Positions 1 through 14,125 of a stretch of DNA of 64,000 nucleotides are shown here, one piece after another. This DNA is from Spongilla lacustris. Taxonomy: Eukaryota > Porifera > Demospongiae > Spongillida > Spongillidae. The notes below the pieces were generated by a model. It was not told the origin of the DNA, made no database searches, and saw only the letters and a program-made list of their open reading frames with translations. The DNA lies in NCBI GenBank assembly GCA_949361645.1, contig OX442424.1:2074975-2138974 (forward strand), in the 5' to 3' direction. The translations under genes were made by a program, and so were the position numbers. Every line of letters begins with the position of its first letter. Within the stretch, counting starts at the first letter, position 1.

Positions 1-2981
<2,981 letters not shown>

Positions 2982-4871
2982 CTGTTGGAGTGGAAGAGGG
3001 AGAGAGATGGGTGGTAGGAGAAGAGAGGAAAGTAGAGGGAGATAATGAGTGGGAGGAAGAGATGTGGGAGAGGAGAGTTGACAGGGATAGTAAAACATTA
3101 AATGTTGAAGGGGAGTCCCTATCCCATTCCCTTTCTCTACATCCTCCTCCTTTCCCCTCCCTTTTTATCCCTTCCTCACTCACTCAATCTCCCTCACTCA
3201 CTCAATCTCCCTCCCTCCCATGAAACATACACAGTAAAACACACGTTGTAAACGGCACGTTACAGCCAAAGTGACTGTAAGCTGGTCCTACGAAGGCGGC
3301 ATAACAGTTCTGCATGTAATACCATAAGTAGCAACACACAACACATCCATATCTCATCAGATACTCAGTGCTTCAGAAGCAAGACAGCCTGAGCTATGCG
3401 TATGACGTATCTTGACGCCCTTTATGAAACTTCGAACAAGGCAAATTAGAAATTTCATACGCGCGCGCGCACACACAGACGTACACACACACGCACACAC
3501 ACACACACACACACGCACACACACACACCTTATGCTTATCGTCGAAACAAATGTATACTCACTTTATAAACCTCTTAGCCGATTTCAATACCCCCCCCCC
3601 CCCCCCCCCCCCCCCCCATCCCCAAATAAAAGTCGCCGCACATCTCGCAAACCAATTTCAAAAAAACTTAGAAATCCCCTTTAATGGAGGTGTCACACCA
3701 TCTTGCCTTATTCTAGAATCCATTCCAGAGGTACGAAAGAAGGGAATACACTGCAGGCTGATACCGCCATATAAACATGTATAGGCGCCTATGTACGCAC
3801 AAAATCAATAGACGACAGATTACGATCGTACCGGCGGGGGTATACTAAAATTTGAAGTACGATTCTATCTCCTCATATTTAATAGTCTCGGCGCCCTCGA
3901 GTCCTTGAATTTGTGGACCTCCCCGGCCCCACACCAACTGGATCGTTACGATCAAATGTCAACACCTTGGGTTTTTAATAAGTAATAACGTGACTTCAAC
4001 GACTTTATACTCGGTTGTATATGTATATTAATATTATAGTCTGTCCAGCTGTTGTTCGCGTTTCGAGGGCAGAGGCATAAGTACGTACGATGGAGATTCT
4101 TTTTACTTTAAGATCAGTAATAGTAACAAGCCAGGGACTCTAGACTTCGCTAAAATGTTCAAGCTGTTAGTATGATATGTTCGCTGGCTGCTGCTAAGAT
4201 CCCATCTCGTCTTGAGTCCTGATGGTAAGTGTCCAGCTGGCATCACTACTGCGCCGTGGAGTAGATTCTTGGTACATGTATGGGATGCCACCTGTACAGA
4301 TACATTTGCGATGTTGCTATGGCAGTGAAAGGGCTGGTGAAGTGGCTGCACATACGCAGAGCAAAGGAAACCATTGCGTGTAGGTAAATGCGATAACTAC
4401 ATGTAGACGCTCTAGAGTAGCGGCAAAGATCATTTATTATCTCTGCCAGCGGTGATGTAACCCCCGCAGCTGTGGGAATCAGGGTCTGCGTACGAAAGTT
4501 AGTTCGGGGGAGGGATAAAAATAAAAAATAAAAAAAAGCACGATCACTACGCAAGAAGATGGACCCACGACAAAGTAAGTTCAAATCGCTATTTTCTCTG
4601 GTAGGCTACTGGCTGAATAATGTGTTATGAAGCTTCATCATTTTCATACCAAGAAAGCACAAACGCTATGAGCGCATCCTACCATGAAGAGCCTCTTGGA
4701 AGTTAGTTGCCTACCAGAGAAGATCACAATTGCCATGACAATATTGTGACTGTTTTCATAAGCTTCACGTGCGCTTCAACCCCTCTTGCCCAATCCGAGC
4801 TCTTTTATACTTTCAAAAAAAAAAAAAAGATAGGAGAAATAGAAACATCACCTAAAGGTCACCAAGTTGCT
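2982..4871. other. No gene recognised; microsatellites and poly-C
   Basis: This stretch should hold the 5' exon(s) of the DENND1-like gene and the 3' UTR of the hnRNP-like gene, but I could not place a start exon. It contains a CG/CA run at 3461-3530, a 27-bp poly-C tract at 3591-3617 and a poly-A run at 4817-4828. No protein-like reading frame stands out. Confidence 0.6.
4433..4438 (-). promoter_or_regulatory. Possible polyadenylation signal of the hnRNP-like gene
   Basis: AATAAA on the minus strand, about 435 bases past the hnRNP-like stop codon. It is the first canonical hexamer I noticed downstream. A single hexamer is weak evidence. Confidence 0.35.
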
Positions 4872-7535
4872 TCAAGAATACCACTGCTGCTGGCCCTGCA
4901 CCTGATACTGAGGCTGCTGCTGTTGCTGTGGCTGGGATTCATGGCCCTGCTGTGGTGGATACTGCTGGTACGCTGGCTGCTGTCTGGCTGGGTCATACGT
5001 CATCCCGTAGCTGGTAGGAGCTGCACCATACTGCGCCTGAACTCCAACAGCCGACTGCTGCTGCTGCTGTTGTTGCTGCTGTTGCTGGTACTGGGCTGCT
5101 GCCATGGTATACTGTGCAGCACTATAACCACCTGGAGTGGCGGGTACAAGGATAGGGGGTCATTTACTCGCCACATCGCCACCACCGCCAAGCCGATACC
5201 TTGTGCAGCCATCCCAGTTGGCATAGGCTGTCCTTGGATGGCAGGTACTCCAGGGTAGCGCATCCCATCTTCCTCCTTAGAGTTTAAAAACAGCTCAATG
5301 TAGCGATGACCTATCGCAATCCATACCAGCCACACAGAGAAAGGAAACATGGTAAGCAAGATGACAACAGAAGATACTTAACGTACCCATATGAGCATTG
5401 TTCTTGCTCATGGCTGCAACCGCGTCCTTGTGACCAGCAAAGAACACCTCCGCTTCACCTGATGGGCGCCCATAGTGGTCAAAATCAATGTTGATCTTGA
5501 TAGGAACAAGTGGGGCAAAAAAGCTTTCAATATCCCTGTCCTTGGCTGAGAACGGTAATCCCCTCATACGGATCATGAACTTAAACTGTGGGTTGGTGGA
5601 TACACTCATGGTGGGGGCTTTCCCCGGCTGTGAAGGACGTATGGGTGGGTATGTCACCAGACTCTGTGCCAGAGCGTTGTTGTATGCCCCTTCATCATAT
5701 GTGGGCTCTGGTCGGTAATATTCGCTGGCAGCTGCTGCAGCGTCATAAAAACCGGCCGCAACATAAGGATCATAGGGCACATAGCCACCACCACCACGCA
5801 CACCTCTGCCTCGACCACGGTACTGCCTTTCATACCCGCTCCCATAGCGTTCACCGCGACCAAAAGCATCGAATTCACGTTCTCCAGGGCGATCGTAAGG
5901 ACTGGGCCTCCCTGTTGGGCCCCCGCGAAACAGGATTGGCTTTATCTCTGGAATTGTGCTACGGAACACTTCTATGTACCTAAAGAAAAAAATAACCATT
6001 GTTAACACATGCAGCACAATAGTTATACTTGGTGAGCTTTAACAATGCAACAGTTATACTTGGTGGGCTTTAATTAGAAATGATAATGCAACAAGTTAAT
6101 TTCCAACCTACTAACTCTTTCTCACTCACCGATGGCCCATATGCTGCCTGTCCTTGGCCAAAGCCTTTTCAGCATCTTGCGTTGATGGAAAGTTTACATA
6201 AGCCTCTCCTGTCTCACGACCATCTTGATCCTTTTGCAAGGTTATGGCTCCCATTGGGATGTCCAAACCTTCATAGAAGGCGGCAGCAGTGAATTTTATA
6301 CATATCACAAACATGAGAGCCAAGTTAACAAATTAAAATAAACACACATAACTAGTGAGAGGACAGAGATAGAGGGGGGAAAGGGGTCAAAATGATATCA
6401 CCTACACACATCGCACACACGCACAGGTGGAACAGACAGACATCAAGGAGGTACATACACACACGACGACAATACAAAAATAAATGAACGCCCACACATA
6501 AAGCCTCCAAACCTTGAAAGAACTTCCTCACATCGTCTTCAGCACACCTGAATGGTAACCCTCGTAGCCTGACCACTCCTCCCGACCCACCTCCACCTCC
6601 ACCAACACCACCTCCACCACCTCCATCTCTATTGACCAACCGACAATCCCATTCCATTTGACCCTGGCTGGCCCTGAAAATCTCCACATAACGCTTCCCC
6701 ATATGCTCGTTGTTGTGACTTATGGCTTTACTCACATCGTCCTCCGAACACAGCTCGACGAAAGCTTCACCAGAGGCCCTGCCATCGGGGGCAAACGTGA
6801 AATGAACGCCGCCTTCGCCATTGGCGACCTTGCAGTCATGAAGCAGCTGTACAATGTCTTTGCCCGATGCGGACCAGGGAAGGCCGCGAAGTCTTACGAC
6901 GTAGTCGCCACTTGAGGGTTGCTGCAAGTATAAAGGAAGACGTAAAAGACGAACACAACATGCAAACCAGACAACGGTATTTAAAAGGTCTTTCAAACTC
7001 TCTTTGACGGCCGCTAACTAAATACTAGTACTGTACGTAAAATCAATGCAAATTCAGTTCACTTACCGCTGGTTGACGGCTCAGCTCCCATTCTCTCTCC
7101 TGCTGTGTGAGAGCCGTTACTTCTATGTAGCGATGACCCATCGACTTCATGTGATAAGCCTGTGCCTTCTCGACATCTTCGGCAGAGGCGAGTTCTACAA
7201 TGGCTTCTCCTTTAGACCGCCCATCAACTCCCACCAACAAATGTATTCCCTCCTGACCCCTTAAAAGCTTGCATCCAACAAGAAAATTTGCGATGTCGTT
7301 TTTGGTGGCTTCAAAGGGCAATCCCCGAGTTTTAACGCAATATACCCCACCGGTCTACGTAAATAGGATTTCGGACAAAACCCACGACAAAAAGTACCAG
7401 ACGGCGTAAATACATGATACAAAAGTAAAAATGCCATTTCAATCATCGGATACAACTTACTTCGGTTTTAACGGCTGTATATTGTTGTGGATTCTCTGAT
7501 CCAGAAGGCGCAACTTGCACTTGAGTGTCCGCCAT
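4872..7535 (-). CDS. hnRNP H/F-like RNA-binding protein with four qRRMs and a Q-rich tail
   Basis: Seven exons: 7461-7535, 7067-7354, 6513-6921, 6130-6268, 5387-5979, 5200-5310 and 4872-5131. They give 1875 coding bases (624 residues), with all junctions AG/GT and in phase. The start ATG at 7535 opens MADTQVQVAPSG. Four quasi-RRMs are visible: about 30-115 (TRGLPFEATKNDI, MGHRYIEV), 127-212 (VVRLRGLPWSASGKDI, MGKRYVEIF), 237-313 (VVRLRGLPFRCAEDDVRKFF, MGHRYIEVF) and 436-512 (FMIRMRGLPFSAKDRDI, HRYIELFLNS). A glycine stretch separates qRRM2 and 3, an RG/Y-rich region precedes qRRM4, and the last 85 residues are rich in Q, Y and P with a run of 11 Q. By family, such proteins bind G-tracts in nuclear pre-mRNA and steer splicing and polyadenylation. 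Two donors are weak (GTTTGG after exon 3, GTATCG after exon 6). Vertebrate hnRNP H/F have three qRRMs; the N-terminal one here is the extra. Confidence 0.93.
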
Positions 7536-8610
7536 TTGCATGCTTGTGGTGAAATTTCGTGCGCATGCGCAAATTCCACTTCACAATGCGTACTCCAAAT
7601 ACACGTATTCTCATGAAGATATTTATGAATACAAAAACTACATTGGGGTTTTAATTCTTTTAATCGTGCATGCACCAAGAGGTCATGCTTCTAGATTTGC
7701 TTTCTGATTTATCAATTTCTCCACTATTTCTAATCATTGTTAATGTACGATATCGAAATCTAGTCTCGTCCCCAGACCGTAATGGGATCTCGAGACGAGA
7801 CTAGGTACCTCCTCTCTATATAATCACTACTACAGTACATGTAGAATGAGAACACTCAAGCGTTATTTTTGCACACAGGATTTGAAGGCTAAAAGGAGGG
7901 AAACAAGGGTGAAATCATAAGGAACAATGATATATATCCCCCGTGGGACATTTTGGTGTTTATATGCTAAATGATTCCACCCTACCACTTTTGCCTTCAA
8001 ATAAACCTCCTCGTAGTATTTACTTGTTCCTGCATATATACACCACCAACTTTCTTGTAGAGAATGTTTTTATTTTTTTGTGCTAAACAGCTGTCCTGAC
8101 ATGGATGGTTGCATGGAAAGTACAGCGGGGGTGGCATGAAAAGGTGGTTGAAAGGAAGGCAGAGGTGCAGGTATTGTGTATAAGTTTATTTTAATGAAGC
8201 CGTGGTTGTGTCTCTTGAAATTATTTTCAGGTACTGTTTGTGAACATGCTTGTGCCGCCAGTGGCTGGGAATTAGTATATTGCTGCTTCGCCCTTGCATG
8301 CATGGTTGCTGCAATGTGAGACTTACTTGTACACATTGCAGCTTTGAAGTATGTACACATGCAGCACGTACACATGTACGCATGCAGCATGTACATTGGG
8401 CATGGATAACCGGTTGATGCCACAATGAGACTTACTTGTACACACTGCTGCTTCATCCTTGCACATATACAGCATGTACACTGCACATATACAGCATGTA
8501 CACTTTACAACATGTACATATTATAAGTGTGCATTATTATATTGCAAATCTATGCATTCAAAATAAAACTATTTGAAGTGCAGGTAATGAGGCAGCTAAA
8601 ATAATCAAAT
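7536..8610. other. Intergenic; promoter side of the hnRNP-like gene
   Basis: No coding exon seen. The first about 100 bases upstream of the hnRNP-like ATG should hold its promoter and 5' UTR. A short hairpin-like sequence with inverted AGTCTCGTC/GACGAGACT lies at about 7762-7801. AATAAA on the minus strand near 8178-8183 could end the transcript of the DEATH-KH gene model. At 8280-8520 there are repeated CATGTACAC/GCAGCATGTACA words. Confidence 0.5.
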
Positions 8611-11600
8611 TTAGTGATGAGGACTTTCGACGTCATCTAGAAACCTCCCATGCCTCTTGCAACCTGGGTCATTCCGAGGGTGCCTCATCAGAAGCCCCGT
8701 ACCCTCAACTTCCTTTCCTTCCAACTGTGAAGGATCCTTACAAGTTGGGTGCAGAGATTCTCTGGACACACATCTGGGCTCCATTCCAATGGCATCTGCT
8801 CCTATCATGTTCTGCACATGTATGATGTCATTCTTGTGAGTTCTACATTCATTAGGAACATATATTGTGACTATTCTGCTTTCCTGCATATGGATGGTAA
8901 TAAGGTTGTCCATTAACGCGAGCATTGCCCTTTTGGAGTTCTCAGCAGTTCCAGTGATTTCAGCTCTGCCATTGGTGTGGGGGTTGCGGCAGTCTGGCAC
9001 TTCATCAATGTAGATCTTTGCATTGGTGCCCTCTTCCAAGCTCTTGATATGTCTGACAAGATGGCCTATCTTGTCCCCTGGAAAGCGAATGATCAACTTG
9101 GTTTCATTTACTGTGATTTTCGGGCCTGTGAGGTTAGCAGCAAGTGCTTTAAAACAAGGACTAATAACAATTTATTAACATAATATGGCTTAACCATGTA
9201 TTTTTCTGAGGTACAAGGATTTAGGTTTATGACGTGTACAACACTGGTGCCAATAAACCCTGAACCCCATATGTCGACATCACTTAGCACTTTTCTTAAT
9301 GTGATCATAAGTCAAAGACAGATGGTAGCACAGTGCGAAAGATTAAATTACAAGCTGTTATGACCTTCCATCCTCACCTGAAAAATGCATCTATACACTT
9401 AGAAGGATGCAGGTCCACCTCTAACATCACCTACATCACCATTATTCTTGTATGTGTACAGTCTCGTCCACGTTATGTAATAATGTCATTGCTTGCTGTA
9501 TGACATCAACACTGTTACATACTGCCAGTGATGACATCATTACGTTACACAACGTCATACTGCCAGCAATGACATCATTATGTTATATGCAATGACATCA
9601 TTATGCACTAACCAATATATGTATAGTGTACTGATTTGTTCAAAACTTCACGCATCTTGTAGCTATATCCTAGCAGTTGAAGCTTCTAAAGGGATGTGGT
9701 GCTAAGGTAATGTGATACCATTCTAACATCATGGCTCTTGCAAATGGTGCCCAAGTTGGGGGCATGTCTCCTTCCCTGATTTACCAACACTTTAAATTGA
9801 TTGTAAATAAACACATATACAATGGCAAAACTTACGATTAAAACGCTTCAACACACAACTTGTTTCTTTATGGCTTCTGGATCTCCTAACAGGTTCATAA
9901 AAAATTCGGCTTTCCTCCACAACAGTGCTAGGTCTTCGCGGATGATGCAGCGATGTGGCTGACTGCACACGCCGTAGAAGAACATTGTTTAGGGGATATT
10001 CTGAGAATGGAAAATAAATAAAAGCACGCTTGACTGTGTACTAATTTTTAAACTCCTCGCTATATGTTGTATGCCTATATGTGTATGCCTATATGTGTAT
10101 GCCTATATGTGTATGCCTATATGTGTATGCCTATATGTGTATGCCTATATGTGTATGCCTATATGTGTATGCCTATATGTGTATGCCTATATGTGTATGC
10201 CTATATGTGTATGCCTATATGTGTATGCCTATATGTGTATGCCTATATGTGTATGCCTATATGTGTATGTCTTGTGGTGCTTTTAATTGTTTTGATTTTC
10301 TAGAAGCCTGCATGCCCTCAGCTCTGAATATTATAATTAGCAGTTCATGTTGTAATGGACACACACAAAATATGTGCACCACCACACACAAACTCACACC
10401 AACACACACAAACACGCAATACATGATGATATGCTGGTCTAGCCATATAACATTCCAGAGCCAGCAAAAATAAAGCAATGGTAACGTTTGTACCGGATTG
10501 CACATCAGTGTGTTGTAAAATTTACACCCCATTTACAGAATGTCTTTAAAGTCTTCCAACTTAATATGTGCCAAAAATATAATATATAGCTATAAATAAC
10601 AAGCAATGGAGTTTTAATCACATTTTTGAACTGTGTCACAACTCCTTGAGGGTCAAAGTTGAACAAGAAACGAACACACACATTTACACCTTTTCAGAAA
10701 TAAAAACTATAGTGTCATCTCATTTATTTTTAAATAAAAATCACTTTGGTTTAGAGCATAGCACTAAGGCAATTATAGTGAACTTCATAGCTCCATTCTG
10801 CATGACTATTCTGTGAAGGAGAGAGCAGAGATAGGCAATTGTATACTGCAGGGCAATGAAGGCTGGTTGACACTTTTTGAAGGGAGAATCATCCTGCAAC
10901 TGTATGAAGCCCATTGCTGCTGCATTGAGCCAACAATTGCTAGCTAGGTTGAACAATCAAACTTAGAGGTAGTTCAGGCTGTTATATTAGTTTTACCCAA
11001 GAAAGTACTCACTCTCATAGAGAATGTTTTTTAATAACTTGTCATTGCAAGAAATGCCTATCCTTTGTTTGTTTTGTGTTATTTTGAATTCCTGGCTATG
11101 TATTTTCAGCAGGTGACAACTGGATTTTGGCGAAAGCAATTTTCTTTTAATGTCCAAGTAAGAACATTTCTTGCATCTTATGTGTCACCATTTAAGTGCA
11201 GGATTATCCTATTATCTTGTTTCATCTGTCAGTTCTGCATTCATTAGCAAGAAAAACTGACCATTTTCATTCTTGTACACAAAGTTGGAATACCATTTTT
11301 TTATGACCCTTCCTCTATATATATTTTTGCATCACACATCAGTGTACTGTGGGTTACCAGTAAGTGTGTTTACATGCCTGAATGGTATTGAAAAAAAATT
11401 ACAGTGCTCAAAATCAGTACTTAAGCATTCAACCACCCCTCTTGATTATTGATAGAACTTTCAATACAAAATTCACACTAAGAATGTTCCACAACCATAT
11501 ATGCACTGATGGCACTTACGTTTACCAGGTCCACTATTGATAATTCCTTGTCTTTTTAACATCTAAAAATTTGCCTATTTAAGATCTTTTTCTCATTGAC

Positions 11601-14125
11601 CACAGATGGTAGTGACCAGCTGGGAGTGGCACACTATTAACTTATATAAAGCTTGCCCTATCATCTTTTTTCTTAAAATATCCCAGCAATGCTATCTTTC
11701 CACATTGGACCACATTACTCAATTAGTATTAATACTAATCTTGGCAGGTTAATCATTGGTTATAAAAGTCAACAATTGCCAAAGTTCAAACTCCTTGCTG
11801 GAGTGATTCACTGTTATATGACTTTGAAATGTAGCAATCAAGTATGTTTGAATAAAGAGAAATGAAAACATCCCATACTAATGACGATACATATTTGTGT
11901 ATTAAGTTTTCATTTGTCAAGTTTTCATTTGTCCTTAATCTTGTTTCCTTGCTTTTATTTTATATCTTAATCTCATCCTTAAATAAACTTAATTTTAATA
12001 GAGAAGTTTTTATATTGCTTGTTTTTTTTCTGCTTTTTATTATGTGCTTGTAGGATGATATGAAACTTTTGTTTTAACTTATTAACAGTTTCCAATGGAT
12101 TGTACAGGGAGGGGCATGTGCCTCTGGTGACCTCCTCCCCCACCCAAAGCAAGACATATGCATATGCAGTGCAGATCTGGAATATATAATGAGTTGGTTA
12201 TGATTCAAAACGAACGCAAGTAAACAGGAATTGGACCCATGCGTCCAGGGCCAAAGGTATATGTAGATGAATGTCCTTACTGACACTGTACTGTAAACTT
12301 CAGTCCAAATATTGTGTTAGTGCATTCCAGAATGTAGCCTGGCATTATATAGGCTTGGTATGTGTTTTGGATCCCCATATAGTAAGCAGCTGCAAAGTGT
12401 CAAACAACCACAAATCCATTGGTATACTGGTGTTCTTTTAGTAAAACTTTTCCTATTCCAAATCAGTTATGCTGACCAAAGCTAAGAAGCTAAGAAGATG
12501 ACAACTCTCAGTAGCCCTGTTAAACACAGGTCATTCATGCTTTAAAAAATGACTTTCAAGATATAAACAAATTTGCGAAATTGTACTTAGTCATCTAAAC
12601 ACTTCAATTCTTTTAAAATTATTGCGATGCAGATTCACTATAGCATGCAGAATGAAGACGTATAGCTTGCATGGCATCACTAAATATTACCCCCTGGCAT
12701 GCAGTGTGAAACTATAAAACTGTTGTCTATTTCTTGGCTCATTTCAGTAACACACTGCCTTTGAAATGTTAATCCATTTAACGGTACTTAGAGCTCAGAC
12801 TGCAAGCTATTGGATACCTTGGAATCGTTTTCGGTTCATGGAATAACAATAACAGCGTTCTCTTTGTCACGCTCGGCTGCATAATGTTGTCTAAACCATG
12901 GCGCTACTGTATCATTCCTAAGCCTGATTGTTATTATTGTGAAGATGTCAACAGTGCCACCGACGGTATATGGCGATTTCTACAATTATTAATAACTTAA
13001 TGCATTTGCACGCGCGTGCAACGAATCGTATGGCCCTGGACGTTGGAATTGAAGTACACAATGTAGATCTCTGCGAGTACGCTTTGAGTGGCGTCATTCA
13101 ATATTAATATTATGTGTAAGCTGCTATATATATTCCACCGGCTTTGAAATCATGCACTTTGTGAACTGAGCGAAAGTTATTTCAACTTCCCGGCTTGTAT
13201 TAGTTGCATGTACCGATGCCCGCACGACTCATAACATCAGAATCCAAACTAGACTCCTCGGACTCGGACTGCTCTACATGATCCTGAGGTTGGGCGCTCA
13301 TTACCAAGCTGGGGTTTTATCTTCTTAAAATTATATATTTAACACAATGCGCCGTTGCTCTCAATAATATCCTGGCGTGCACGGACATGGATTCTAATCA
13401 TAATTGTACTCACACTCATACAATAGCACGCCAAGTATAATGTTATAGCCGGTGTACAAATGAGTACGCAATCATATATATGCATCTCATTCCCAACGCT
13501 GCATGTGTACACAAAGATCATTTCCTTGCATGTTTGGCCTGCTGCTATACTATAATGGCGATGAGTTGTTTTTGCCTATGCGCGTGTATACATACATGGC
13601 TTAAAATGGGGCTATAGTAATGAATACAACCATATGGAGTGAAAGTTGAAGACAAGAGTGCATGGTTGAGCTTTTCAGTTTAGATGATTGTATTAGTTGT
13701 ATATATATGGTCAGCGCAAGTGACAGGGTAGACTAGGTAGTGTGCTAATGCTTATTAGATAATAACTCTTATACATTTACCTGCGCCTATTATGAGGTGA
13801 TCCAAACCGGCTGATTGCGCAGCTGCTTTTAACGTCTGGACAGTAGCATGCAGACCACAGCGTGTCTTCCAGAGGTGGAAAAGGCCGTGGATTTGGTCAG
13901 ATAGGACGTGCGGATTGGCCACTTCAATACCATCCAGATCAGTTTTTCCAAACCCGAGTCCTCTTCCTAGACATTTCCAGTCATTCCCGATGTTTTCCGA
14001 TAAGTGCCGAATTACTGCAAGCAGGTATAGATCGTGACGTGAATGGCTGCCTTACATGTATGCCCAAAATACGCAACACGACAGTCTATCGCAGCTGGCC
14101 GCTTACCAGTGTCCACATCATCCAT
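8611..14125 (-). CDS. Candidate DEATH domain-KH-like domain protein (head to head with the NLR)
   Basis: Model of four coding exons: 14107-14125 (ATG, MDDVDT), 13781-14014, 9836-10000 and 8611-9125, giving 933 bases (310 residues). All junctions are phase 1 and in frame. Exons 1-2 encode a DEATH domain (about 7-80; HLSENIGNDWKCLGRGLGF, DLDGIEVANPH, LWKTRCG). Exon 3, with a good pyrimidine acceptor and a GTAAGT donor, encodes a basic linker (RRVQSATSLHHPRRPS, EPVRRSRSHKE). Exon 4 encodes a KH-like fold (about 141-215): KLIIRFPGDKIGHLV, SLEEGTNAKIYID, GRAEITGTAENSKRAMLALM. The GXXG nucleic-acid loop appears to be missing. Intron 2 is 3.8 kb. The DEATH exons are almost the same as those of the NLR at 21089. 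The link from DEATH to exons 3-4 rests on splice sites and phase only; exons 3-4 could belong to a separate KH gene, and the DEATH exon could be an orphan copy. Confidence 0.5.
10066..10270. repeat. 12-bp minisatellite, about 17 copies
   Basis: Near-perfect tandem copies of TATGTGTATGCC inside intron 2 of the DEATH-KH model. Because the unit is a multiple of three it stays open in several frames and mimics a long Cys/Tyr/Met protein. It is not a gene. Confidence 0.97.
10271..13780. other. AT-rich intron or intergenic sequence, no gene recognised
   Basis: Lies inside intron 2 of the DEATH-KH model. The only protein-like stretch I noticed is on the minus strand at about 10741-10956 (AFIALQYTIAYLCSLLH). 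It has no family I recognise and no clear splice frame. Nothing else coding or structured stands out. Confidence 0.5.

Noticed and set aside
4559..4574. Plus-strand ATG followed by GTAAGT (MDPRQ)
   Set aside because: Only 16 coding bases and no downstream exon on the plus strand; likely chance.
4707..5258. Plus-strand frame of 183 residues rich in Leu
   Set aside because: It is the opposite strand of the Q-rich tail exon of the hnRNP-like gene (CTG runs).
4872..7535. ESRP/Fusilli identity for the qRRM gene
   Set aside because: The C-terminal qRRM (IRMRGLPFSAKDRDIESFF...HRYIELFLNS) with a glycine/RG and Q-rich region fits hnRNP H/F better, and the N-terminal exonuclease-like part of ESRP is absent.
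9840..9990. Alternative helical frame (REDLALLWRKAEFFMNLLGD) in the third exon of the DEATH-KH model
   Set aside because: That frame meets a stop before the GTAAGT donor, while the basic-linker frame is open from acceptor to donor and in phase with its neighbours.
10064..10473. Frames reading MPICVCLYVYAYMC in tandem
   Set aside because: The 12-bp minisatellite keeps frames open by arithmetic; no gene context.
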